Assembly: GCA_003020985.1 (NCBI GenBank)
Contig: PXRM01000008.1
Location: 1 to 64,000 of the forward strand
Direction of reading: 5' to 3'
Origin: Halobacteriales archaeon QS_4_70_19
Lineage (GTDB): Archaea > Halobacteriota > Halobacteria > Halobacteriales > Haloarculaceae
DNA: 64,000 nucleotides
Part shown: positions 51,098 through 59,460 of the stretch, one piece after another
Position numbering within the stretch: the stretch's first letter is position 1
Layout of the letters: the number at the start of each line of letters is the position of its first letter
The notes under the pieces: generated by a model
The model's input: the letters and a program-made list of their open reading frames with translations, nothing else
The model's database searches: none
What the model was told of the DNA's origin: nothing
Program-made: the position numbers and the translations under genes

Positions 51098-52507
51098 ATG
51101 ACTGTCACTATCGTCGGTTCACAGTTCGGCGACGAGGGGAAGGGGGGGATCGTCGACGTGTTCGGCGAGGCGGCGGACGTGGTCGTGCGGTACCAGGGCG
51201 GCGACAACGCGGGCCATACGGTGGTCCACGAGGGGGAGAAGTACAAGCTCTCGCTGGTCCCGTCGGGGACCGTCCGGGGGAAGGTGGGCGTGCTCGGCAA
51301 CGGCTGCGTGGTCAACCCGGCCACGCTGTTCGACGAACTCGACACGCTTCGGGAGCGCGGCCTCGAGCCCGACGTCCGCGTCGCCGAGCGTGCCCACGTC
51401 ATCCTCCCGTACCACCGCGTCCTCGACGGACTAGAGGAGGACGTCAAGAGCAAGGACGACATCGCCGTCGGTACCACTGGCCGGGGTATCGGCCCGACCT
51501 ACGAGGACAAGGCCGGCCGTCGCGGCGTCCGGGTCGGCGACCTGCTCGACCCCGACGTGCTCCGGGACCGCCTCGCGTACGTGGTCTCGCAGAAGCGGGC
51601 ACTCGTCGAGGACGTGTACGACCTCGACCTCGCGGCGCTCGACGCCGACGACTTCGGCATCGGCCTCGCCGTCCCGGAGGCGTTCGACGAGGACGCACTG
51701 TTCGAGCGCTACCGCTCGTTCGGCGAACGGCTCGCGGACGAGGGGATGACGGTCAACTGCGGCGCCTTCCTGGCGCGCCGGCGCGACGCCGGCGAGCAGG
51801 TGATGATGGAGGGCGCACAGGGGACCGGCATCGACATCGACCACGGGAGCTACCCGTACGTCACCTCCTCGAACCCCACCGCCGGCGGCGCGTCCGTCGG
51901 GACGGGACTGGGCCCGACCGTCGTCGGCGACGGTGCCGTTGTCGGCATCGTGAAGGCGTATATCACGCGCGTCGGGACCGGCCCGCTCCCGACCGAACTC
52001 GGCCACGTGGAGGGACAGACCCCGCCGGAGGGCGGCGACACCTCCGAGCGCGGCCAGGAGCTCGCCACCTACATCCGCGACGAGGGCGGCGAGTACGGCA
52101 CGGTCACCGGCCGTCCCCGGCGGGTCGGCTGGCTCGACATGCCGATGCTCCGACACGCCGCCGCCGCGAGCGGCTTCACCGGCATCGCCGTCAACCACGT
52201 CGACACGCTCGCCGGGCTGGACACGGTGAAGGTCGGCCACGCGTACGAGCACGACGGCGAGGAGCTGCTGACAATCCCCGCGACGACGGAGGAGTGGGCC
52301 GACTGCGAGGCGCGGTACCGCGAGTTCGACGGCTGGCCCGACGTCGACTGGGACGACGTGGCCCGGCAGGGGTACGACGCCATCCCGGAGAGCGCGCAGG
52401 AGTACCTCGGCTACGTCTCGGCCGAACTCGACGCCGACATCTACGCCGTCGGCGTCGGCCCCGGCCGCGAGGACACGGTCGTCGTCGCGGACCCCTTCGA
52501 GGTGTAG
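51098..52507 (+). CDS. purA: Adenylosuccinate synthetase
   Basis: A 469-residue enzyme that makes adenylosuccinate from IMP, aspartate and GTP, the first step of the AMP branch. Motifs: TIVGSQFGDEGKGGIVDVFG (P-loop with the catalytic Asp), YQGGDNAGHTVVHEG (His), TGRGIGPTYEDKAGRRGVRVGDL, MMEGAQGTGIDIDHGSYPYVTSSNP, and the C-terminal IAVNHVDTLAGLDTVKV. Length is slightly greater than the bacterial enzyme because of acidic inserts in the second half. Start ATG 51098 lies 25 nt after a GGTTTGTTC box. Another purine gene, purK, is 2.4 kb downstream, separated by agl23. Confidence 0.96.
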   Translation: MTVTIVGSQFGDEGKGGIVDVFGEAADVVVRYQGGDNAGHTVVHEGEKYKLSLVPSGTVRGKVGVLGNGCVVNPATLFDELDTLRERGLEPDVRVAERAHVILPYHRVLDGLEEDVKSKDDIAVGTTGRGIGPTYEDKAGRRGVRVGDLLDPDVLRDRLAYVVSQKRALVEDVYDLDLAALDADDFGIGLAVPEAFDEDALFERYRSFGERLADEGMTVNCGAFLARRRDAGEQVMMEGAQGTGIDIDHGSYPYVTSSNPTAGGASVGTGLGPTVVGDGAVVGIVKAYITRVGTGPLPTELGHVEGQTPPEGGDTSERGQELATYIRDEGGEYGTVTGRPRRVGWLDMPMLRHAAAASGFTGIAVNHVDTLAGLDTVKVGHAYEHDGEELLTIPATTEEWADCEARYREFDGWPDVDWDDVARQGYDAIPESAQEYLGYVSAELDADIYAVGVGPGREDTVVVADPFEV

Positions 52508-52657
52508 CTCGCCCGGTGACGACCCCCCGACGTGTCCCCTGTCCCGGGACGGACCACGCGTTCACGGCCCACGGACCGGCTCTTCCCGGGGGGACGACCC
52601 GGCCGGGGCGACGAGCGACCGGAAGGATTCTAAGGCCGCCGGCAACAGTGCGTAGCG

Positions 52658-54886
52658 ATGGTGGCCGCCCCCGACGACGATTCCCCCGCGTCGACCGACG
52701 CCAGCGGAGACGCCGACGGTGATTCGGCGCCCGACGGCGCGTCCCCGCCCGACGAGACCGGTTCCGGCCCGGACGACGGATCCACCTCCCCCTCCACCTC
52801 CCCCGCGGCCGAACCGGCGAGCGACGCGCCCGAGCGCAGCGACCCAGCGTCCACGGGCCGACGCCCGTTCCTGGCCGGGCCCCTCGGGACCGGCCCGGAA
52901 CGGACCCTTCGGCTCGTTCTGGGTGTGACGGTCCTCGCCGTGGTCCTCCGGCTCCTCCTGCTGGGCGACCGCGTCCAGCACTTCGACGAGGCCCGGGTCG
53001 CCTGGTGGACGCTGGAGTTCATGCGAACGGGCTCGTTCGAGTATCGCTACATCATCCACGGCCCGTTCATCCAGCACGTGAACACCCTCCTGTTCTCGCT
53101 GCTGGGGACGACGGACTTCGCCACGCGGCTCCTCCCAGCACTCGTGGGCGGGCTGCTCCCCCTGACGGCGCTCCTGTTCCGCGAGCACCTCCGCCGGACC
53201 GAACTCGTGGCGCTCGCGCTGTTCCTCGGCTTCAACCCCGTCCTGCTGTACTACTCGCGGTTCTCCCGGTCGACCGTCCTCGTCGCCGGGTTCTCGTTCG
53301 TTGCGTTCGGGCTCTTCGTCCGGGCGTTCGACGCCCGCCGGGCGCGGCGGACGATGGGACGGGAGGTCGTGACCGACGGCGCCGGCGTGACCGCCCGGAC
53401 TGCCACGGCGACCGGCACGCTGTCGAACCTCGTCGACCTCGACCGGACCCGGTCGGCCGCCCTGTACGCGCACGTCGGCGTGTTCTTCGTCGCGCTGGCG
53501 TTCGCCGCGAAGGAGAACGCGCTGGTCTACCTGCTCTGCTGGGCGGGCGCCGGCGTGCTCGTCTCGGACCGGCTCCTCTCGACGCCCGGCACGGACGGGT
53601 TCGACCGGATCGAGGCAGCCGTCGAGCGGGTCGTCCTCCGCCCCGGCCACTACCTCGCCCACGCCCTCATCGCGCTCGGCATCGTCGTGGTCGTGACGCT
53701 GTTCTTCTATGCACCCCGGGGCGGGGCCGCGCCGGACGGTGTCGGCCTGTTCGCCGCGCTCGGCCAGCCCGGCCAGCTCCCCGCGGTCGTCGACGCGACC
53801 GTCGTGGACATCCAGGCCGGCCTGGACTACTGGTTCGGCGGCTCCACGGAGCCGGGCTGCAACAAGGACAACCTGGTCGACGGCTACGCCTGCTACCTCG
53901 GCCGGTTCATGGAGTCGCTGGCGCTCTACGCCGGGCCGCTCGCCACCCTGTCGGTGGTCGGATTCATCGCGGACCGCTACGCCGGCGGCCAGCCCCGCGG
54001 CCTGGTCATGTTCGCGGCGTTCTGGGGGTTCGCCTCGGTCGTTGGCTACCCCCTGGGGACTGACATCTACGGCGCCTGGATTGTCGTGAACGCGCTGCTG
54101 CCGCTGGCGATTCCGGCCGCTGTCGGTGCGGCGCTGCTGTACCGCTGGGGCGTCGACGCCTACCGCGAGGACGACGGCATCAGTCTCCTGCTCGTCCTGG
54201 TGCTGGCGCTGGTCGCGACGAGTGCGACCGGCTACCAGGGCGTCACCGGCGTCTACGGCTCCCCCGAGGAGGGGCCCGACTCGCTGGTCCAGTACGCCCA
54301 GCCCGACGGCGACTGGCGGCCGCTGCTGGCGGAGATGCGGGCCGTCTCCGGGGCCAACGACCCCGGTGCCGACGACGTGCTCGTCCACGGCTCCTACTAC
54401 GTCGACGGCGACGAGTCGGCCGTCCGGACGCCCGCCTGCATCAGGTGGTTCAAGGCGTTGCCGTTGCCGTGGTACATGGACAAGGACCGGATGCAGGTGA
54501 CCTGCACGAACTCGACGGCCGAACTCGACGCCCGCCAGTCCACGCCGCCCGTCGTGATCGCGCGGGCCTCGCATGCCGAGGAACTCGACCAGCGCCTCGG
54601 CGAGAACTACCGCAAGGAGACCGCCCGCATCCGGCGGGGCGCCATCACCACCGTGGTCTACATCGAGCGGTCGGCGCCACGGGCCGACATGGAGCGGTCG
54701 GCGCCACGGGCCGACACGAAGCGGTCGGCGCCACGGGCCGATATCGACCGAGCGGCCTCGCGGAGCGCCGTCCGGCAGTCACGGGCCGACCGGCCGCCGC
54801 GCGCTGCCCTCCAGGCCCCCGCGGACCACCGCAGGGCCGTGCGCGAGGTCCGCGCTGCCCGCGCGGGGCTCGACGCCGGCGGCTGA
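52658..54886 (+). CDS. agl23: Flippase activity-associated protein Agl23 (TIGR03663 family)
   Basis: A 742-residue membrane protein of the ArnT/PMT-like superfamily. The first 75 residues are disordered (Asp/Ser/Pro-rich); then about 13 membrane helices follow. The conserved loop after TM1 reads VQHFDEARVAWWTLEFMRTGSFEYRY (split by TM), and FGFNPVLLYYSRFSRSTVLV-like and LAFAAKENALVYL blocks are characteristic of TIGR03663. In Haloferax the homolog takes part in N-glycosylation of surface proteins by transfer of dolichol phosphate-linked sugars. Its C-terminal tail contains three 9-residue repeats (SAPRADMER-type), encoded by a 27-bp tandem array, and then a basic stretch. Confidence 0.85.
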   Translation: MVAAPDDDSPASTDASGDADGDSAPDGASPPDETGSGPDDGSTSPSTSPAAEPASDAPERSDPASTGRRPFLAGPLGTGPERTLRLVLGVTVLAVVLRLLLLGDRVQHFDEARVAWWTLEFMRTGSFEYRYIIHGPFIQHVNTLLFSLLGTTDFATRLLPALVGGLLPLTALLFREHLRRTELVALALFLGFNPVLLYYSRFSRSTVLVAGFSFVAFGLFVRAFDARRARRTMGREVVTDGAGVTARTATATGTLSNLVDLDRTRSAALYAHVGVFFVALAFAAKENALVYLLCWAGAGVLVSDRLLSTPGTDGFDRIEAAVERVVLRPGHYLAHALIALGIVVVVTLFFYAPRGGAAPDGVGLFAALGQPGQLPAVVDATVVDIQAGLDYWFGGSTEPGCNKDNLVDGYACYLGRFMESLALYAGPLATLSVVGFIADRYAGGQPRGLVMFAAFWGFASVVGYPLGTDIYGAWIVVNALLPLAIPAAVGAALLYRWGVDAYREDDGISLLLVLVLALVATSATGYQGVTGVYGSPEEGPDSLVQYAQPDGDWRPLLAEMRAVSGANDPGADDVLVHGSYYVDGDESAVRTPACIRWFKALPLPWYMDKDRMQVTCTNSTAELDARQSTPPVVIARASHAEELDQRLGENYRKETARIRRGAITTVVYIERSAPRADMERSAPRADTKRSAPRADIDRAASRSAVRQSRADRPPRAALQAPADHRRAVREVRAARAGLDAGG
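54667..54747 (+). repeat. 27-bp tandem repeat, three copies, in the agl23 3' end
   Basis: Units start at 54667, 54694 and 54721, and each codes for nine residues of the type RSAPRADME/K. Copies differ only at the end. The array is in frame and extends the protein's cytoplasmic tail. Confidence 0.9.
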
Positions 54887-54945
54887 CGGTCCCGTCGCGA
54901 CCCGGAAGCGAAAGCGGTACCTCCGGGGACGGTGGACCGACGCAC

Positions 54946-56148
54946 ATGCAGGAATCCGACGGCGCCGGGGCCGGCACGCTGCCAGTCCCCGGCCCGACAC
55001 TGGGCGTTGTCGGCGGGGGACAGCTGGGACGGATGCTCGGAGAGGCGGCCGGCCCGCTCGGAGTCGAACTCGTCGTCTCGGACCCGACGCCGGACTGTCC
55101 GGCCCGCTCGGTCGTCCGCGATCAGGTCGTCGGTGACTTCGACGACTACGAGACGCTCCGCGAGTTGGCCGAGCGCGCCGACGTGCTCACGTTCGAGATC
55201 GAGCTGGCCGACCCGGACACGCTGGACCGGGTCAGCGAGGAGACCGGCACACCCGTCCATCCCGCGCCGGAGACGCTCCGCACCATCCAGGACAAGTACG
55301 TCCAGAAGGAGGCCCTGGCCGACCGCGGCATCCCGGTTCCCGCCTACCGGCGGGTCGACACGGTCGAGGACCTGCTGGCCGCCGGCGACGACCTCGGGTG
55401 GCCGCTGATGCTGAAGGCCCGCCGCGGCGGCTACGACGGCCGCGGGAACGTCCCCGTCGAGGGGCCCGACGGTGCCGAGGCCGCGATGGACGCGGTCGCC
55501 GGCCCCGCGATGGCCGAGGAGATGCTCGACTTCGAGCGCGAACTCGCCGTGATGGGGCTGCGCGGCGCGGGCGAGCGCGACACCTTCCCGGTCACGGAGA
55601 CGATCCACCGCGAGGAGATCCTCCGCGAGAGCATCTCGCCCGCCCGGGCCGCCGACGGCGTCCGCGCCCGCGCCCAGGAGGTCGCCGACGAGGTCCTTGA
55701 CGCGATGGACGGCCGCGGCGCGTTCGGCATCGAACTGTTCCAGGTCGACCCCGACGACTACGACGGCGAGGCCATCCTGGTCAACGAGATCGCCCCGCGG
55801 CCGCACAACTCCGGCCACTGGACCATCGAGGGCTGTCTCACCTCGCAGTTCGAGAACCACGTCCGCGCGGTGCTGGGCTGGCCGCTCGGGGCGACCGACC
55901 GGCGCGCACCCGCCGCGAACGCCAACCTGCTCGGCGACGTGGAGGAGAACCGACCGGCCGAACTGCGCGGCGCGGACCGCGTGCTGGAGGCGGACGGCGC
56001 GGCGCTCCACTGGTACTGCAAGCGCGAGGCCCGACCGCTCCGGAAGCTCGGGCACGTCACGCAGGTCGGCACGGACGGGGACGACGTCGGCGAGCTGCTG
56101 GAGCGGGTCCGCGGGCTGCGCGACGCCACGACGTGCCGACCCGAGTGA
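54946..56148 (+). CDS. purK: N5-carboxyaminoimidazole ribonucleotide synthase
   Basis: A 400-residue ATP-grasp enzyme that carboxylates AIR at N5 in purine synthesis. It has LGVVGGGQLGRMLGEAAGPL (N-terminal Rossmann-like), KEALADRGIPVPAYRRVD, LMLKARRGGYDGRGN (ATP-binding loop), GIELFQVD and VNEIAPRPHNSGHWTIEGC (Mg-ATP site). Length is normal. It starts with ATG 54946, 57 bp after agl23; the 13 N-terminal residues are low complexity. The partner purE usually lies beside purK in haloarchaea, but no purE is seen in the 150 bp after it, where an AT-rich terminator-like region and a convergent gene begin. Confidence 0.95.
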   Translation: MQESDGAGAGTLPVPGPTLGVVGGGQLGRMLGEAAGPLGVELVVSDPTPDCPARSVVRDQVVGDFDDYETLRELAERADVLTFEIELADPDTLDRVSEETGTPVHPAPETLRTIQDKYVQKEALADRGIPVPAYRRVDTVEDLLAAGDDLGWPLMLKARRGGYDGRGNVPVEGPDGAEAAMDAVAGPAMAEEMLDFERELAVMGLRGAGERDTFPVTETIHREEILRESISPARAADGVRARAQEVADEVLDAMDGRGAFGIELFQVDPDDYDGEAILVNEIAPRPHNSGHWTIEGCLTSQFENHVRAVLGWPLGATDRRAPAANANLLGDVEENRPAELRGADRVLEADGAALHWYCKREARPLRKLGHVTQVGTDGDDVGELLERVRGLRDATTCRPE

Positions 56149-56299
56149 GGGGGGCGAGCCGTCCGTCGCCGGATCCCGTTCTCACGGCAGCGGTCGAGAA
56201 GAGCTGTGATACTTCGCGCATATTACACCTATTACGGAGTCTTCTGGACAACGGTCCAGATTGCGAATAATTAGAAGAATCTATACGATTACCCGACAG

Positions 56300-57268
56300 T
56301 CACGGAACGAGGACGACCTTCCCCGAGGACTTCCGGTCCTCGATGTACTGGTGGGCCTCGGCGGCGTCCCCGAGGGCGAACGACTCGCCGACCTGCACCT
56401 CCAGGGTACCGTCGCCGAGCTGCTGGGTCAGCTCCGGGACCGCGCCCATCACCTTCATCGGCTCGAGCTCGATGCCGCGACCCAGGTGGTAGCCCTCGAC
56501 GGTGACGTTGCCGAAGAGGAGCTTGTCGGTCGGCGGCCGGCCGGGCTGGCCGGAGGCGGCGCCGTAGACGACGAGCGTGCCGAACTCCTTCAGGGCGTCC
56601 AGCGACTGCTCCGTGGTGTCCCCGCCGATGCCGTCGAGCACCATGTCGACGCCGTAGTCAGTCTCGGCCTTGCAGGTCTCGACGAAGTCCTCCTCGGTGT
56701 AGTTGATAGGGTGGTCACAGCCCAGGTCGGCGGCCTTCCGGAGCTTCTCGGGCGTGGAGGCGGTGCCGAACACCTCGGCGCCGGCCTCGCTGGCGAGCTG
56801 GACCGCGGCCGTCCCGACCCCGCCGGCAGCGGCGTGGATGAGCACGGAATCGCCCTCCTCCAGCCCGCCCCACTCGAACAGGCAGTTGTGCGCGGTGAGG
56901 TACTGGACCGGGAAGCCGGCGGCCTCCTCGAGGCTCACGTCCGCCGGGACGTCCATCAGCCCCATCGCGTCCGCGACGGCGTACTCGGCGTACCCGCCCA
57001 TGTTCACCATCGAGACGACCTCCTCGCCGACCTCGCGGCCGACGCCCTCCCCGACGGCGTCGATGACGCCAGCGACCTCCATCCCCGGGACGTACGGCGG
57101 CTCCGGCCCCCCGTGGTAGTGGCCGCGGCGCTGCATGATGTCCGCGAAGTTGATGCCCGCGGCCTTCACCTCGACCCGGACCTGGCCCTCCCCCGGCTCC
57201 GGAACGTCACGCTCGACCCGCTCGATGACCCCACTGTCGCCGAACTCTCGCACCTCGATAGCTCGCAT
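56300..57268 (-). CDS. NADPH:quinone reductase-type zinc-less alcohol dehydrogenase
   Basis: A 322-residue medium-chain dehydrogenase/reductase of the quinone oxidoreductase class. The N-terminal GroES-like domain has VKAAGINFADIMQRRGHYHGGP and PGMEVAGVIDAVGEGV; the nucleotide-binding domain has DSVLIHAAAGGVGTAAVQLA (the A-A-A-G-G-V-G NADP motif) and later GTLVVYGAASGQ. Zinc-binding Cys/His of alcohol dehydrogenases are missing, as in QOR. It would reduce quinones or enoyl-type substrates using NADPH. Convergent with purK; upstream an AT-rich region with the divergent FAD oxidase gene. Confidence 0.9.
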   Translation of the reverse strand: MRAIEVREFGDSGVIERVERDVPEPGEGQVRVEVKAAGINFADIMQRRGHYHGGPEPPYVPGMEVAGVIDAVGEGVGREVGEEVVSMVNMGGYAEYAVADAMGLMDVPADVSLEEAAGFPVQYLTAHNCLFEWGGLEEGDSVLIHAAAGGVGTAAVQLASEAGAEVFGTASTPEKLRKAADLGCDHPINYTEEDFVETCKAETDYGVDMVLDGIGGDTTEQSLDALKEFGTLVVYGAASGQPGRPPTDKLLFGNVTVEGYHLGRGIELEPMKVMGAVPELTQQLGDGTLEVQVGESFALGDAAEAHQYIEDRKSSGKVVLVP

Positions 57269-57454
57269 GCGCCGACGGTCTCGGCCCCGACGTATAAATC
57301 GAACTGTTAGATAATTTCGGCCGAACGTTTATCATTGTTAGCATCGCAGACGGTGGTGGAGCATCCATCTCCGACTCAGGGTGCTCTCCCGGTCGTTCCC
57401 TGCCGGCGCGTGGCATGGCGTGCCGGCTTTCCTTCGCACGGACGCGACCCCGGG

Positions 57455-57517
57455 GCCCCGACCGGCGTTCCGGGGGCCCCGACCGGCGCTCCGGAAGCCC
57501 CGACCGGCGCTCCGGAA
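57455..57517. repeat. 21-bp tandem repeat, three copies
   Basis: Units begin at 57455, 57476 and 57497 with a partial fourth at 57518. Units 2 and 3 are identical; unit 1 differs at three positions. The array is non-coding as far as can be seen. Confidence 0.88.
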
Positions 57518-57601
57518 GCCCCCCGGTCCGGGTCCCGGGAATCCGTGCTACAATCCGCGTGGCACCGGGGACAAGAAGGGCCCCTCGTCCGCGCGGATAC
57601 C

Positions 57602-57607
57602 TTTATC
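57602..57607 (+). promoter_or_regulatory. TATA-like box for the FAD-linked oxidase gene
   Basis: TTTATC ends 25 nt before ATG 57632, identical in sequence and spacing to the LSm promoter box. Confidence 0.6.
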
Positions 57608-57631
57608 ATCGCGTGCCCGTCCACTTCGAGT

Positions 57632-59062
57632 ATGTCGTACGACTGTGAGTTCCTCGCGGACCTCCTCCCGGAGGAGCAGGTCTCGTTCGGGGAGTCCGAC
57701 CGGGACAGCCACGCGGCCGACTGGGGGGCCGAGGAGGCCGGGCGCGGCGTCACCCCCGACGCCGTCGTCTGGCCGGAGTCGACGGCGGACGTGAGCGCCG
57801 TCCTGGAGGCGGCCAACGAGCGGGGCGTCCCCGTGACGCCGTACGCCGCCGGCACGTCGCTGGAGGGGAACGCCGTCCCGCAGTTCCGGGGCATCTCCAT
57901 GGACGTGACCCGGATGAACGACGTGCTGGAGGTCAGACCGGACGACTTCCAGATCGACGTCGAACCCGGCGTGATGGGCTCGAAGGTGAACGACACCGTC
58001 GAGAGCCACGGGATGTTCTTCCCCCCGATGCCGTCCTCCGCGAACATCTCCACCATCGGCGGGATGATCGTCAACGACGCCTCCGGGCAGAAGACGGTGA
58101 AGTACGGGGAGGTGGGCGACTGGGTGCTCGAACTGGAGGCCGTCCTCGCCGACGGCACCGTCATCGAGACGGGCTCGAAGGCGGTCAAGACCAGCGCCGG
58201 CTACAACCTGAAGGACCTCCTCGTGGGGAGCGAGGGGACGCTCGGCGTGGTCACGCGCGCGACGCTGGAGCTAGAGGGGCTACCCGAGCAGATCCGCGGC
58301 GGCCGCGCCGTCTTCGACGACCTCGACGACGCGACCAACGCCATCTTCGACGCCGTCCGCTCCGGCGTCAACGTCGCGAAGATCGAACTCATCGACCCGC
58401 TCGCCGCGGAGATGTCCAACCGCTACCTCGACACGGGACTGCCGGACAAGCCGATGGTGTTCCTGGAGTTCCACGCCAACCACGGCATCCAGGAGGAGAT
58501 CGACTTCTGCGAGACCATCTTCGGGAGCCACGACGTCGAGCTGTTCGACATGAGTGAGGACGAGGACCGGATGGCCGAACTCTGGAAGGCCCGCACGGAA
58601 CTCGCCTTTGCCGTCCAGAGCTACGACCCCGACCTCCGGCCGGTCCACCCCGGCGACGTCACCGTCCCCATCTCGAAGTACCCGGAGATCATCCGCTACG
58701 CGAAGGAGCTCGGCGAGGAGCACGACATCCTCGTGCCCGTCTTCGGCCACGCCGGCGACGGCAACGTCCACTACTCCGTGATGGTCGACCCGGACGACCC
58801 GGAGATGCTCGAGACGGGCGAGGAGATCTACGCCGACATCGTGAAGCGGGCTATTCAGATGGGCGGCACCTGCACCGGCGAGCACGGCATCGGCTTCGGC
58901 AAGCGCGAGTACCTCGAACTGGAGCACGGCGAGGGGGCCGTGGAGGCGATGCGCCGGGTCAAGAACGCCTTCGACCCCAACGACGTCCTCAATCCCGGGA
59001 AGATCTTCCCGGAGACCATCGAGGAGGGCGGGCGCGTCCGGTTGGCCGCGGACGACGACTGA
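57632..59062 (+). CDS. FAD-linked oxidoreductase (D-lactate dehydrogenase/glycolate oxidase GlcD type)
   Basis: A 476-residue FAD enzyme of the VAO/PCMH superfamily that oxidises 2-hydroxy acids such as D-lactate or glycolate. The FAD-binding PCMH domain (about 40-215) has VVWPESTADVSAVLEAANERGVPVTPYAAGTSLEGNA (split), ANISTIGGMIVNDASGQKTVKYG and LLVGSEGTLGVVTRATLELE. The C-terminal cap domain contains PVFGHAGDGNVHYSVMVD and GGTCTGEHGIGFGKREYL with the conserved His/Glu residues. Unlike some fused forms, it has no C-terminal Fe-S (GlcF) domain. ATG 57632 follows a TTTATC box. Divergent from the quinone reductase gene; electron acceptor unknown. Confidence 0.92.
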   Translation: MSYDCEFLADLLPEEQVSFGESDRDSHAADWGAEEAGRGVTPDAVVWPESTADVSAVLEAANERGVPVTPYAAGTSLEGNAVPQFRGISMDVTRMNDVLEVRPDDFQIDVEPGVMGSKVNDTVESHGMFFPPMPSSANISTIGGMIVNDASGQKTVKYGEVGDWVLELEAVLADGTVIETGSKAVKTSAGYNLKDLLVGSEGTLGVVTRATLELEGLPEQIRGGRAVFDDLDDATNAIFDAVRSGVNVAKIELIDPLAAEMSNRYLDTGLPDKPMVFLEFHANHGIQEEIDFCETIFGSHDVELFDMSEDEDRMAELWKARTELAFAVQSYDPDLRPVHPGDVTVPISKYPEIIRYAKELGEEHDILVPVFGHAGDGNVHYSVMVDPDDPEMLETGEEIYADIVKRAIQMGGTCTGEHGIGFGKREYLELEHGEGAVEAMRRVKNAFDPNDVLNPGKIFPETIEEGGRVRLAADDD

Positions 59063-59181
59063 CGAGGCGGTGCCTCGACCGCGCCGGAGCGGTTTGTCGA
59101 GATATCCCCGACATTACACCGAGACTGGAGCGATATCCACCGGAGGACGGTCCTATCTCCTCCGACGGACCGGTAGCTCGG

Positions 59182-59379
59182 TTATTCGAGGATGTCCTTC
59201 ACGCGCCGGGGCTCGCCCGAGAGCGCGGGGTTCTCCTCGATGATCTGGAGCACCTCGTGGTCGGTCACGTCGGGGTAGTCCTTCTGGATGGCCTCCTCGA
59301 TGAGTTCGGCCTCGAGCCGGAACTCCGTCCCCTCGTACACCACGTCGGCACCGTGTTCGTCGAAGGATAGAACGGTCAT
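59182..59379 (-). CDS. DUF5800 family small protein
   Basis: A 65-residue protein: TVLSFDEHGADVVYEGTEFRLEAELIEEAI (split) with KDYPDVTDHEVLQIIEENPALSGEPRRVKDILE. I recall this pattern as the haloarchaeal DUF5800 family. It is soluble and acidic with an N-terminal beta hairpin and a C-terminal helix pair. ATG 59379 is preferred over the one nine codons upstream because the family starts MTVLSFDE. Convergent with the FAD oxidase gene. Function unknown; located just after the men cluster genes on the same strand, 82 bp from menE. Confidence 0.8.
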   Translation of the reverse strand: MTVLSFDEHGADVVYEGTEFRLEAELIEEAIQKDYPDVTDHEVLQIIEENPALSGEPRRVKDILE

Positions 59380-59460
59380 ACCGACCGGTAGCTGGCGGGT
59401 GTACAAAAACTGCGCGTCCGGTGGGCACGGGGGACCCGTCCCGACCCCTTCGCGGGCGGC

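Larger units (their letters stand above)
57269..57631. other. Intergenic interval with AT-rich island and 21-bp repeats
   Basis: 57285-57345 is AT-rich and may hold the promoter of the minus-strand reductase. 57455-57517 contains three 21-bp tandem copies. TTTATC at 57602-57607 is the promoter box for the following gene. No gene is supported, although a frame through the repeats reads as GAPTGAPEAP-type peptide. Confidence 0.6.

Noticed and set aside
52562-54574. 670-residue minus-strand frame opposite agl23
   Set aside because: No family resemblance and charged low-complexity composition; the plus strand encodes a clear multi-helix TIGR03663 protein.
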